A stretch of 10,717 bases of DNA from Allomuricauda sp. (GTDB lineage: Bacteria; Bacteroidota; Bacteroidia; Flavobacteriales; Flavobacteriaceae), in NCBI GenBank assembly GCA_028289745.1, contig JANQOD010000327.1, positions 1-10,717 of the forward strand, in the 5' to 3' direction. Of the stretch, positions 1-7,073 are shown one piece after another (the first letter of the stretch is position 1; each line of letters opens with the position of its first letter). The notes below the pieces were generated by a model. It searched no databases and was not told the DNA's origin. It was given only the letters and a program-made list of their open reading frames with translations. The translations under genes were made by a program, and so were the position numbers.

Positions 1-81
1 AGCCTAAAAAATACCATATTTGCGAACTCCAAATTTCTCTTAGAGGGTCTAAACCACTTGCTTGAGTACAATAAACATTAG
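1..81 (+). CDS. coaX: Type III pantothenate kinase, C-terminal end (partial)
   Basis: Frame 1 is open from the window edge to a TAG at 79-81 and encodes 26 residues ending in LLEGLNHLLEYNKH. The segment IFANSKFLLEGLNHLLEY resembles the C-terminal helix of type III pantothenate kinases of Flavobacteriaceae, which phosphorylate pantothenate in the first step of coenzyme A synthesis. Only this tail is visible; the ATP-binding and catalytic residues lie upstream of the window, so the call rests on a short match plus gene order, because coaX commonly precedes the beta-barrel protein gene that follows here. The stop codon abuts the next start codon with no intervening base, which points to cotranscription and translational coupling. 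It could be another protein's C-terminus, but I consider that less likely. Confidence 0.72.
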   Translation, partial: SLKNTIFANSKFLLEGLNHLLEYNKH

Positions 82-1359
82 ATGGTAAAAAAAACGCTAC
101 TCGCCTTATTTTGTGCGACCTCCTTTTTTGTGCACTCGCAAAATGGAACCATTTCACCCTATTCCTTTTTTGGGGTTGGCGATTTTAGGGGAAAGGGTAC
201 CGTTGAGAACCAAATGATGGGCGGCATCAGTATGTATGCAGACAGTATACACGTAAATCTGAGAAATCCGGCGGCATATTCACGGTTGCGCCTCACAACA
301 TATACGCTTGGCGTTTCACATCGAGAATTTCGCCTTAAAGATTTCACGGAAGAACAAAATACATCGGTCACCAACCTTGATTACCTTTCGGTAGGGCTTC
401 CTGCAGGTAAAAATATGGGCATTGGTTTTGGGCTCATGCCTTTTTCTTCAGTAGGTTATCGCTTGGTTTCTGAGATCAGTAATGAAGACGAAGAGCAGGT
501 CACAAATATTTTTGTCGGAGAGGGAGGGCTGAACCGCGCCTATTTTTCCTTAGGTTTTCAGCCGATTAAGAATCTTGGCTTGGGGGCTACGATAAACTAC
601 AATTTTGGCACGCTTGAACATCAACGTCTACAGCGGGTAGAGGGCGTACAGTTTGGCACTATTGATAATCGTACATCTAAGATCAATGGCTTTGACTTCA
701 ATTATTCGGCCATCTATACGCCCAAGATAAAAGAGAGGTACACCTTGTATTCTTCTGTGGTGGTCAATACCCAGATCAATTTGGTTTCAGAAAATTCAGA
801 GGTCATTGGGTCTTTCTCGCAAGAAACAGGACAAGAAATAGAAGTCGTTGATGTAGACCTTGAAGCCCAGAACCTTAGCAATACAGAGCTCAAGATACCC
901 ACCACTACCACTTTGGGCCTGGGTTTTGGCGAAGAACGTAAATGGTTTATGGGTGCCGAGTACAGTTTTCAAAAGTTCAGTTCTTTCGAAAACCGTTTTT
1001 TGGGGCAAGACAACGTACAGTATCAAGATGCCAACAGCTATGCCTTCGGTGGATACTATATCCCTAATTATACGGCACTTTCAGGGTACTTTAACAGAAT
1101 AACCTATCGAGCCGGACTTCGTTATGATGTCACCGGTTTGGTGGTCAACGGAAAGGAAATAAACAATTTTGGCATAACTTTTGGTTTTGGGTTACCGTTG
1201 AGCGGAACCGTTACCGATCGTTTCTCAAATCTCAATATCGGATTTGAATTGGGAAGAAGGGGTACGACCGATGCAGGGTTGATCGAAGAAAGTTATTTCA
1301 AAATAAATGTCGGTCTTTCATTGAACGCTCTTTGGTTCCAAAAAAGGAAGATAAATTGA
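82..1359 (+). CDS. Predicted outer-membrane beta-barrel protein (coaX-linked, FadL/OmpP1-like)
   Basis: This is a 425-residue secreted protein. It has a signal peptide (basic MVKK, hydrophobic core about residues 5-18, likely cleavage near HS|QN at 19/20). The mature N-terminus has SPYSFFGVGD (25-34), then a Met-Gly-Gly segment (46-48) and RNPAAYS (61-67). That start, in which a short motif precedes a 'GG...NPA' hatch-like segment, is typical of Bacteroidota barrels that resemble the FadL/OmpP1 transport family. The rest alternates polar and aromatic/hydrophobic residues with many Gly-rich turns (for example GLGATINYNFGTL, TLGLGFGEERKWFMGAEYSF), as expected of antiparallel strands, and a last amphipathic strand YFKINVGLSLNALWF lies close to the C-terminus. 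The start is ATG directly after the coaX stop. The substrate, if it is a transporter, is unknown. It could instead be a structural barrel. Outer-membrane location is an inference with good support; a specific function is not. Confidence 0.8.
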   Translation: MVKKTLLALFCATSFFVHSQNGTISPYSFFGVGDFRGKGTVENQMMGGISMYADSIHVNLRNPAAYSRLRLTTYTLGVSHREFRLKDFTEEQNTSVTNLDYLSVGLPAGKNMGIGFGLMPFSSVGYRLVSEISNEDEEQVTNIFVGEGGLNRAYFSLGFQPIKNLGLGATINYNFGTLEHQRLQRVEGVQFGTIDNRTSKINGFDFNYSAIYTPKIKERYTLYSSVVVNTQINLVSENSEVIGSFSQETGQEIEVVDVDLEAQNLSNTELKIPTTTTLGLGFGEERKWFMGAEYSFQKFSSFENRFLGQDNVQYQDANSYAFGGYYIPNYTALSGYFNRITYRAGLRYDVTGLVVNGKEINNFGITFGFGLPLSGTVTDRFSNLNIGFELGRRGTTDAGLIEESYFKINVGLSLNALWFQKRKIN

Positions 1360-1397
1360 TAAAAAATTAGTACATTAACCGCTTTAAACCTAGTAAG

Positions 1398-2768
1398 ATG
1401 AAAAGGAAATTTTACCTAACGATGATGGCCGTTGTGATGGCAATGGGCATAGGTACCGCTCAGGCACAAAACCCTGAGTGTATGACCAATCTTTCCATTT
1501 ATGCCGAACATGCCAAGGTGAAGAATTATGATGCCGCTTATGAACCATGGAAAATGGTATATGAAAACTGTCCGGCAATCAACAAGGCCAATTTTTCCTA
1601 TGGAGAAAAAATATTGAAGCACAAGATTGAAAACTCATCAGGAGCCGATCAAGATGGTTATATCAAAGATTTGCTTGCACTATATGACGACAGTAGAAAG
1701 TATTTTGCCACAAAATTCCCTTTTGCCGATGTAGAGATCGACAAGGCCCTTTTGATGTATGATTTCAAAATGAAATCAGATGAAGAGCTCTACAGTGTTC
1801 TTGATAAGGCCTTTAAGGAAGACAGGGCCAATTTTAAGAACCCAAAAGCTTTGTACCTGTATTTTTCAACTTTGGTCGATTTGCATGGTGCGGGCAAGAG
1901 AGATCTACAAGAAGTATTTGATGTTTATGATGATGTCACCGAGAAAATCGAGGAAGAAAATGCAAAATTGACCGATGTCATCAACAAATTGTTGCCCAAG
2001 GAAGATGATGGCAGCCTGACCTCAAAAGAGAAGAGACGGTTGAAGGCGGACAGAACGAATTCAGAATCGTACGGTAAGATAGCCGGAAGTATCGATTCTA
2101 AACTGGGTGCCTTGGCTGACTGTACCAACCTGATTCCGCTTTATGAAAAGAGTTTTGAGGCCAAAAAAGGCGATATCAACTGGGTGAAGCGTGCAGTGGG
2201 CAGGATGTTTAGCAAAGAATGTACTGATGATCCCTTGTTCAGAAAATTGTTCGAGGCCCAATTGGCTTTGGAACCATCGGCCAGTGCCTATCTGTACGGC
2301 GGTACCTTGAAGCAAAAATCAGGCGATAATAGGGGTGCCATTGCCGATTTCAATAAAGCGGTCGAGTTGGAAACCGATTCAAAAAAGAAATCAGATATCT
2401 TGTATAAGATTGCGACCACGGTTCGTAGAAGCAGCAAGTCGCAGGCCAGAAATTATGCATTGAAAGCCGTTGATGTCAACCCCTCGAACGGTAAGGCCTA
2501 TTTGTTGATCGCCAATTTGTACGCGACCAGTGCAAATGCTTGTGGTAGCACACCCTTCGAAAAGCGCGCCATTTATTGGAAAGCGGCCGATATGGCAAGA
2601 AAGGCGGCAAGGGTAGACCCTTCTTTGAGCGCAAGGGCAAAACAATCTGCTGCCAGCTATAGCGCAAAGGCACCTACCAAAGAGATGATTTTCAACTCGG
2701 GCAAGGCTGGCCAGACCATCTCGTTCAATTGTTGGGTAGGAGGTAGCGTAAAAGTGCCAAACCTATAA
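1398..2768 (+). CDS. Secreted tetratricopeptide-repeat protein
   Basis: This is a 456-residue protein with a clear signal peptide (MKRKFYL, hydrophobic residues 8-20, cleavage predicted after AQA at 23), so it acts in the periplasm or at the outer membrane. The mature part is almost entirely helical. An N-terminal helical repeat begins around residues 31-60 (YDAAYEPWKMVYENCP) and recognisable TPR units lie at about 294-328 (AYLYGGTLKQKSGDNRGAI...) and 332-366, with an alanine-rich helical stretch at 390-422. A charged Lys/Glu-rich segment (185-225) looks like an extended or coiled-coil insertion. The C-terminus (430-454) changes to a small beta-like segment with Gly-rich turns and CWVGGS. Six cysteines (28, 58, 242, 275, 382, 445) in the secreted part could form disulfides. 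TPR proteins bind partner proteins; the adjacent barrel and LptC genes suggest an envelope-assembly scaffold, which is inference. There are 38 nt between it and the upstream gene, and I see no convincing promoter there. Confidence 0.85.
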   Translation: MKRKFYLTMMAVVMAMGIGTAQAQNPECMTNLSIYAEHAKVKNYDAAYEPWKMVYENCPAINKANFSYGEKILKHKIENSSGADQDGYIKDLLALYDDSRKYFATKFPFADVEIDKALLMYDFKMKSDEELYSVLDKAFKEDRANFKNPKALYLYFSTLVDLHGAGKRDLQEVFDVYDDVTEKIEEENAKLTDVINKLLPKEDDGSLTSKEKRRLKADRTNSESYGKIAGSIDSKLGALADCTNLIPLYEKSFEAKKGDINWVKRAVGRMFSKECTDDPLFRKLFEAQLALEPSASAYLYGGTLKQKSGDNRGAIADFNKAVELETDSKKKSDILYKIATTVRRSSKSQARNYALKAVDVNPSNGKAYLLIANLYATSANACGSTPFEKRAIYWKAADMARKAARVDPSLSARAKQSAASYSAKAPTKEMIFNSGKAGQTISFNCWVGGSVKVPNL

Positions 2769-2770
2769 GG

Positions 2771-3370
2771 TTGAAACGCCGGTTAAAATATTGTTCAATG
2801 GGTTTTGCCACGGTTGTTTCCGTGGCATTGCTTTTTATGTCGTGCAATGACAACTATCAAAGGGTAGGTGAAGAGGCATTGCCCAATCTGGTGCCACAGG
2901 GTGTCGCCAAGAACTTCACCTTGACCTATACCGAGGCGCTAAAAGAGATGGGTACCCAAGATTCGGCCGAATCAAGAGTGATAGTGGTCTTGACCAGCCC
3001 ATTAAATGAAAATTACGAAAACTTAAAATTCAAGCATCAAATCTTTCCAAAGGGACTGCAGATCGATTTCTATGATGAACAGAACAGAAAGAGTGTGATC
3101 TTGGCCGATTACGCAATGGTGTACTCCGCGACAAAATTGATCGACCTACAAGGCAATGTTGTATTGGAAAGCCATGATGGCAAAAAATTGGAAACTTCCC
3201 AATTATATTGGGATCGTAGTGCCAATTGGATTTTCACAGAGCATGAATTCACCTATACGAATCCGGAAGATCAGACCGTAATGGATGGCGAGGGTATGGA
3301 TTTTAACCGTGACTTTACCTTTTTCAACGCCCACAAAACCTTCGGACTGATGACCATAAACGACGAATAA
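2771..3370 (+). CDS. lptC: LPS export ABC transporter periplasmic lipoprotein LptC
   Basis: LptC links the inner-membrane LptB2FG transporter to the periplasmic LptA bridge that carries lipopolysaccharide to the outer membrane. The 199-residue product has the LptC pattern: ADYAMVY, then LQGNVVL, DGKKLETSQLYWD, and a final MDGEGMDFNRDFTFF, forming the repeated beta-strands of the jellyroll at about 60-190. Unlike the E. coli protein, which has an uncleaved helix, this one has a lipobox, LFMSC, with Cys25 as the lipidation site, as is usual in Bacteroidota. The start is a TTG two bases after the upstream stop. The frame is closed by an in-frame TAG at 2744-2746, and the only other choice, ATG at 2798, would remove the basic KRRLK n-region of the signal peptide. 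The 0-2 nt junctions on both sides imply translational coupling. lptA and lptFG are not in this window. Confidence 0.88.
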   Translation: MKRRLKYCSMGFATVVSVALLFMSCNDNYQRVGEEALPNLVPQGVAKNFTLTYTEALKEMGTQDSAESRVIVVLTSPLNENYENLKFKHQIFPKGLQIDFYDEQNRKSVILADYAMVYSATKLIDLQGNVVLESHDGKKLETSQLYWDRSANWIFTEHEFTYTNPEDQTVMDGEGMDFNRDFTFFNAHKTFGLMTINDE

Positions 3371-3371
3371 C

Positions 3372-3575
3372 ATGATCAAAATATTACGCTATACCGAATA
3401 CCTATACCTGGCAGTGGCCATTGTATCCATTTATAAAATAATCACGCTATGGCCGGTAAGCCCAAAAGACACCTATATTTTTATCTTTTTTGCAGTGGTG
3501 TCGATCGCCATGTTCTTGTTTCGAAGAAACTATCGAAAACGGTTTGAGAAAAGAAAACGGGAAAACCAAAAATAA
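3372..3575 (+). CDS. Small two-helix membrane protein, unknown function
   Basis: This is a 67-residue protein with two hydrophobic segments, about residues 10-27 (YLYLAVAIVSIYKIITLW) and 33-51 (KDTYIFIFFAVVSIAMFLF). They are joined by a short loop with PVSPKD and followed by a strongly basic, helical tail (RRNYRKRFEKRKRENQK). By the positive-inside rule the tail faces the cytoplasm, and so does the N-terminus if both segments span the membrane. Its ATG lies one base after the lptC stop, and its TAA lies two bases before the start of the next gene, so it is embedded in the operon and its reality is well supported. I do not recognise a named family. Small proteins of this kind are often found between lptC and the CNNM-type gene in Flavobacteriaceae, from memory rather than a search. 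A subunit or partner of LptC's transporter or of the next protein is possible but unproven. Confidence 0.8.
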   Translation: MIKILRYTEYLYLAVAIVSIYKIITLWPVSPKDTYIFIFFAVVSIAMFLFRRNYRKRFEKRKRENQK

Positions 3576-3577
3576 CG

Positions 3578-4870
3578 TTGGACACCTCACTTCTCATCAT
3601 CATCGTTTCCCTTTTGTTTTCTGCCTTTTTTTCGGGCATGGAGATTGCCTTTGTGTCGGCAAATCGCATTCACATTGAAATTGAAAAGAAACAAGAGGGC
3701 TTTTTGGCCAAGATACTCACTTGGCTGACCGAAAAACCCTCAAAGTTTATTGCGACCATGCTGATCGGCAACAATATCGCACTGGTCGTTTATGGTTTTT
3801 ATATGGGGGATAGACTGATGGATTGGTTCACGACTTTATTGCCCACTGGATTTGCTTTTCTAGATGCGCTGCTGACCGATTTCAGTCTTTTGTCACAAAC
3901 GGTTATTTCAACGCTGATCATTTTGCTGACCGCTGAGTTTTTGCCCAAAGTACTGTTTCAGATTTATTCCAACACCCTACTGAAAGTGCTGGCCGTGCCC
4001 GCCTATATTTTTTACCTATTGTTTTCGGTCATCTCATGGTTTGTCATCAAGGTTTCCGATTTTGTGCTTAAGACCTTTTTCAATACCGAAGGTGATGAGG
4101 TGCAATTGGCATTCACCAAGTTAGAGCTGGGCGATTATATCACCGAACAGATGGAATCTGTTGAAGAACGCGACGAGATCGATTCAGAGATACAGATATT
4201 TCAGAATGCACTCCAATTTTCTGATGTCAAGGCCCGTGAGGTCATGGTACCCCGAACTGAAATCATGGCCGTAGAATTACATGAGACCCCGAAGAACTTG
4301 GCAAAACTCTTCATTGAAACGGGCTATTCGAAAATATTGGTCTATAAAGAGAATATTGATGAAATTATAGGCTATGTGCATTCGTTTGAACTGTTCAAAA
4401 AGCCCAAAACCGTCAAGAGCGTGCTCTTACCGGTAGAGTTTGTACCAGAGACCATGCTTATTCACGACATTCTCAATGTGTTGACCAAAAAGCGAAAGAG
4501 CATGGCGGTCGTGCTTGATGAATATGGGGGCACCTCAGGTATATTGACCATTGAAGATATCGTTGAAGAACTGTTTGGTGAGATTGAAGATGAACACGAT
4601 AGCACCGACTTGCACGAAGAACGCCTCGATGAAAGCACCTATAGGTTTTCAGCAAGAATGGAGGTCGATTACGTCAATGAAAACTACCGCCTAAACCTTC
4701 CCGAAGGTGACGAATACGAAACATTGGGCGGACTCATCATGAACGAGACAGGTGAGATTCCTGAACAAGATTCTGAAATTGTGATCGAGGGGTTCCGCTT
4801 TAAGATCTTAGAGGTTTCGAATACCAAGATCGATCTGGTCATGGTGCAGGTTTTGGCTAATGGGCAATAG
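3578..4870 (+). CDS. CNNM/CBS/CorC-domain membrane protein ('hemolysin family', TlyC/CorC-like)
   Basis: This 430-residue protein has the standard three-part layout. A DUF21/CNNM membrane domain (about 1-165) contains FSGMEIAFVSANR (18-30), MLIGNNIALV (61-70) and LTAEFLPK (117-124). A CBS pair (about 220-340) begins with REVMVPRTEIM and carries VVLDEYGGTSGILT (311-324) and the acidic EELFGEIEDEHD stretch. A C-terminal CorC_HlyC (transporter-associated) domain spans about 355-428. The family is linked to magnesium/cobalt homeostasis and CBS domains bind nucleotides; the name 'hemolysin' is historical. The gliding protein GldE belongs to the same superfamily, but gldE usually sits beside gldD, which is not here, so I do not assign that name. 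The start is TTG, two bases after the previous stop. An in-frame TGA lies at 3545-3547, and the next Met (residue 21) would delete the first membrane helix, so TTG is strongly favoured. Confidence 0.9.
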   Translation: MDTSLLIIIVSLLFSAFFSGMEIAFVSANRIHIEIEKKQEGFLAKILTWLTEKPSKFIATMLIGNNIALVVYGFYMGDRLMDWFTTLLPTGFAFLDALLTDFSLLSQTVISTLIILLTAEFLPKVLFQIYSNTLLKVLAVPAYIFYLLFSVISWFVIKVSDFVLKTFFNTEGDEVQLAFTKLELGDYITEQMESVEERDEIDSEIQIFQNALQFSDVKAREVMVPRTEIMAVELHETPKNLAKLFIETGYSKILVYKENIDEIIGYVHSFELFKKPKTVKSVLLPVEFVPETMLIHDILNVLTKKRKSMAVVLDEYGGTSGILTIEDIVEELFGEIEDEHDSTDLHEERLDESTYRFSARMEVDYVNENYRLNLPEGDEYETLGGLIMNETGEIPEQDSEIVIEGFRFKILEVSNTKIDLVMVQVLANGQ

Positions 4871-4891
4871 GTTTTTGGGTTGGCGATATTC

Positions 4892-4910
4892 TTTCTTTTT
4901 TGAAAAGAAA
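4892..4910. repeat. Small AT-rich inverted repeat between CNNM gene and isomerase gene
   Basis: TTTCTTTT (4892-4899) and AAAAGAAA (4903-4910) are exact inverted copies separated by three bases. The stem has one G-C pair and is not followed by a clear T-tract, so it is a poor terminator. It sits just upstream of a candidate -7 element and could be a protein-binding dyad, or simply low-complexity AT sequence. Confidence 0.3.
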
Positions 4911-4914
4911 ACAC

Positions 4915-4922
4915 TATTTTCG
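4915..4922 (+). promoter_or_regulatory. Candidate -7 promoter element upstream of the isomerase gene
   Basis: TATTTTCG matches the Bacteroidota -7 consensus TAnnTTTG at five of the six fixed positions and lies 30 nt before the isomerase ATG, in the 82-nt gap that is the longest between + strand genes in this window. No well-spaced -33 TTTG/TTG is present: the nearest, at 4899-4902, is only 12 nt away. The gene may therefore have its own promoter as well as read-through from the upstream row. Confidence is low. Confidence 0.32.
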
Positions 4923-4952
4923 CGCTCTTAATTTTAAGGTAAGAAAACGCAG

Positions 4953-7073
4953 ATGGCAGTTTTAGAGAATATTAGAAAGCGTACCACCGTATTGATCCTT
5001 ATCATCGGTATGGCTCTTTTTGCATTTGTTATTTCAGGGGTTTTCACGGGGAGTGATTTTTCAGGAACTAAGATGGGTTCGGCCGTCGCTGAGATAAATG
5101 GCGAAGGTATCCCAATCGATAAGTTTAGGGAAGAGGTAGAGCGCGCGTCACGTCGCTTTGGCCCAAATTTTTCATCGACCCAATTGGTGAACACCGTGTA
5201 CGATCAAGAAGTTCGCAAAGAATTGTTGGGGCAACAATTTGAAGATCTGGGCATCAATATCGAGAGCGACCAAATCGTTGAGTTTGTCAGTAATTCGGGC
5301 TATGCACAAATTCCTGATTTTCAAGACGAGAACGGTGTTTTCAATCCGGAGATTTTCAAAGCCACCATTGCCGATTGGCGTACAAACGACCCATTGCGTT
5401 ATGAAGCTTGGCTCGAAGACGAAAAGGCCATCATGCAATCTGCCAAAGAGCAGCTCTATTTCAATTTGATCAAAGCCGGGGTGGGCGCCACCCTCACCGA
5501 GGGCAAATTGGATTATGAAATGGCCAACGAGAAAATCGATGTCCGATATGTACGGGTGCCCTATTCTTCCATACCAGATAGTATCGTTCAGGTTTCTAAA
5601 GAAGAGATCGCGGCCTACGTGAAAGACCATGAAGATGAGTACAAGCAAGAGAAGGCACGTGACATCCGTTTTGTCTTTTTTGAGGAAAAACCCTCAACAG
5701 AAGATGAATCGGCAGTGAAAGAAGCATTGGCAGAACTATTGGGCAATACCTTTGAATATAATGAGCCTCTTGACCAGACCGATACCATACCCGGTTTTAG
5801 GGAAACCAAGGATATGGAAGTTTTTTTAGATAGAAATTCCGATCTTAAATACGACACCATTTACAAAGCCAAGAGAGATTTGCCCGCCGTGGCCGCCGAT
5901 AGTATCATGGCCCTTTCAGATGGTGAAATCTACGGCCCCTATCGCGATAGCGATTATTTCAAAATATCAAAAATCACGGGTCGTAAACCTAACGGTACGG
6001 TCAAGGCCAGCCATATCTTGATTTCCTATGAAGGAGCCACCAGGGCCAATCCGAGTATAAAAAGAACAAAGGAAGAGGCTGAGGAAAGGGCAAATGAATT
6101 GTTTGAAGAGGCCAAAGAAGAAGGTGCGGTGTTCACAACGTTGGCCAGAGAGAATTCAGATGGTCCGTCAGCCCCCAGAGGTGGTGATTTGGGATATTTT
6201 CAAGAAGGTATCATGGCCGATGGGTTCAATGATTTTTGCTTTGGCAATCCTGTTGGTGAGATAGGCTTGGTCGAGACCGAGTTCGGCTACCACATCATCA
6301 AGGTCGATGACAAGCAAGACGTGGTCAGGGTGGCTACACTGGCCAGGGAAATTGCCCCTTCTGAAGAGACCATCAATACCTTGTTCACCAATGCCACCAA
6401 ATTTGAAATGGCGGTAACAGAGGCTGAGCCAGAACAGTTTTCAGATATTGCCAAAGAAGACGGGGTTGTCGTCAGACCGGTCAACAAAATCAAGGAAATG
6501 GATGAAAACCTACCGGGTCTCGGATCGCAACGGTCGGTCATTCAATGGGCCTTTAATGAAGACACTAAAGTGGGCGATATAAAAAGGTTTGATATGGCCG
6601 AGGGTTATGCCGTGGTACAATTGACCAAAAGATATAAAGAAGGGGTAATGGCCGCCGAAGATGCCTCGGCTACCGCACTGCCCAAAATACGTAAAGAAAA
6701 AAAGGCAAAACAGATTATCGATGCCAATCAGGGAAAGTCGATCGAAGTGCTTGCAAAAGACAATAATGTAGCAGTATCGACCGCTTCTGCCCTGACCATG
6801 AAATCGCCGACCATACCCGGAGCAGGGCGAGAACCCTATGTAGTAGGCCGCGCATTTGCGCTTTCAGAAGGCAATACTTCTTCGTTGATAGAAGGTGAAT
6901 CAGGTATTTATATGGTACAGGTCACCCAGAAAGAGGCTGCGCCCAGCATCGACAATTTTAGCACCTATGCCAATACGTTGAGAACCTCCAAAGCGAACAG
7001 GGTCAATAGTGATGCTTATAACGCCCTAAAAGAAAAGGCGGATATCGAAGATAAAAGAGCCACTTTCTATTAA
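4953..7073 (+). CDS. Membrane-anchored parvulin-type peptidyl-prolyl isomerase (PpiD/SurA-like)
   Basis: This 706-residue protein is a periplasmic folding chaperone/isomerase that probably helps outer-membrane and secreted proteins fold. It has an uncleaved N-terminal anchor (basic RKR at 8-10, hydrophobic 11-30) typical of PpiD. A SurA_N-like helical chaperone region covers about 42-180, beginning SAVAEINGEGIPIDKF. The parvulin domain spans about 348-452: KASHILISYE, then TLARENSDGPSAPRGGDLGYF (396-416), GFNDFCF and FGYHIIKV (444-451); this contains the usual His-Ile-Leu, GGDLG and Gly-Tyr-His signatures, so it may be catalytically active. Long C-terminal regions (about 455-706) carry degenerate copies of the parvulin tail. 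Bacteroidota members of this class are near 700 residues, so the length is normal. The start is ATG, with 82 nt of upstream gap. The stop codon TAA shares TTAA with the convergent kinase gene. Confidence 0.9.
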   Translation: MAVLENIRKRTTVLILIIGMALFAFVISGVFTGSDFSGTKMGSAVAEINGEGIPIDKFREEVERASRRFGPNFSSTQLVNTVYDQEVRKELLGQQFEDLGINIESDQIVEFVSNSGYAQIPDFQDENGVFNPEIFKATIADWRTNDPLRYEAWLEDEKAIMQSAKEQLYFNLIKAGVGATLTEGKLDYEMANEKIDVRYVRVPYSSIPDSIVQVSKEEIAAYVKDHEDEYKQEKARDIRFVFFEEKPSTEDESAVKEALAELLGNTFEYNEPLDQTDTIPGFRETKDMEVFLDRNSDLKYDTIYKAKRDLPAVAADSIMALSDGEIYGPYRDSDYFKISKITGRKPNGTVKASHILISYEGATRANPSIKRTKEEAEERANELFEEAKEEGAVFTTLARENSDGPSAPRGGDLGYFQEGIMADGFNDFCFGNPVGEIGLVETEFGYHIIKVDDKQDVVRVATLAREIAPSEETINTLFTNATKFEMAVTEAEPEQFSDIAKEDGVVVRPVNKIKEMDENLPGLGSQRSVIQWAFNEDTKVGDIKRFDMAEGYAVVQLTKRYKEGVMAAEDASATALPKIRKEKKAKQIIDANQGKSIEVLAKDNNVAVSTASALTMKSPTIPGAGREPYVVGRAFALSEGNTSSLIEGESGIYMVQVTQKEAAPSIDNFSTYANTLRTSKANRVNSDAYNALKEKADIEDKRATFY

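Noticed and set aside
860..1102. 80-codon + strand frame, and other overlapping frames in the beta-barrel gene
   Set aside because: All are nested in the barrel gene in other frames, have no family signature and no independent start context.
1360..1397. Promoter in the 38-nt gap before the TPR gene
   Set aside because: No TAnnTTTG-like element is present; read-through from the upstream gene explains expression.
3707..3725. GCCAAG/CTTGGC inverted repeat in the CNNM gene
   Set aside because: It has a 6-bp stem with no T-tract on the correct side for either strand, so it is not terminator-like; a short dyad of this size is expected by chance in 10 kb.
3578..4870. Naming the CNNM-type gene gldE
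   Set aside because: It shares the superfamily with GldE, but no gliding gene neighbour such as gldD is present, and paralogues of this family are common in Flavobacteriaceae.
5172..5648. 158-codon open frame on the - strand
   Set aside because: It lies fully inside the isomerase gene, antisense, with no recognisable motif and a composition expected of a shadow frame; the + strand protein is clearly real.
7021..7069. Terminator for the - strand kinase operon just past its stop
   Set aside because: I looked for a hairpin followed by T's on the - strand and found only weak, poorly paired options.
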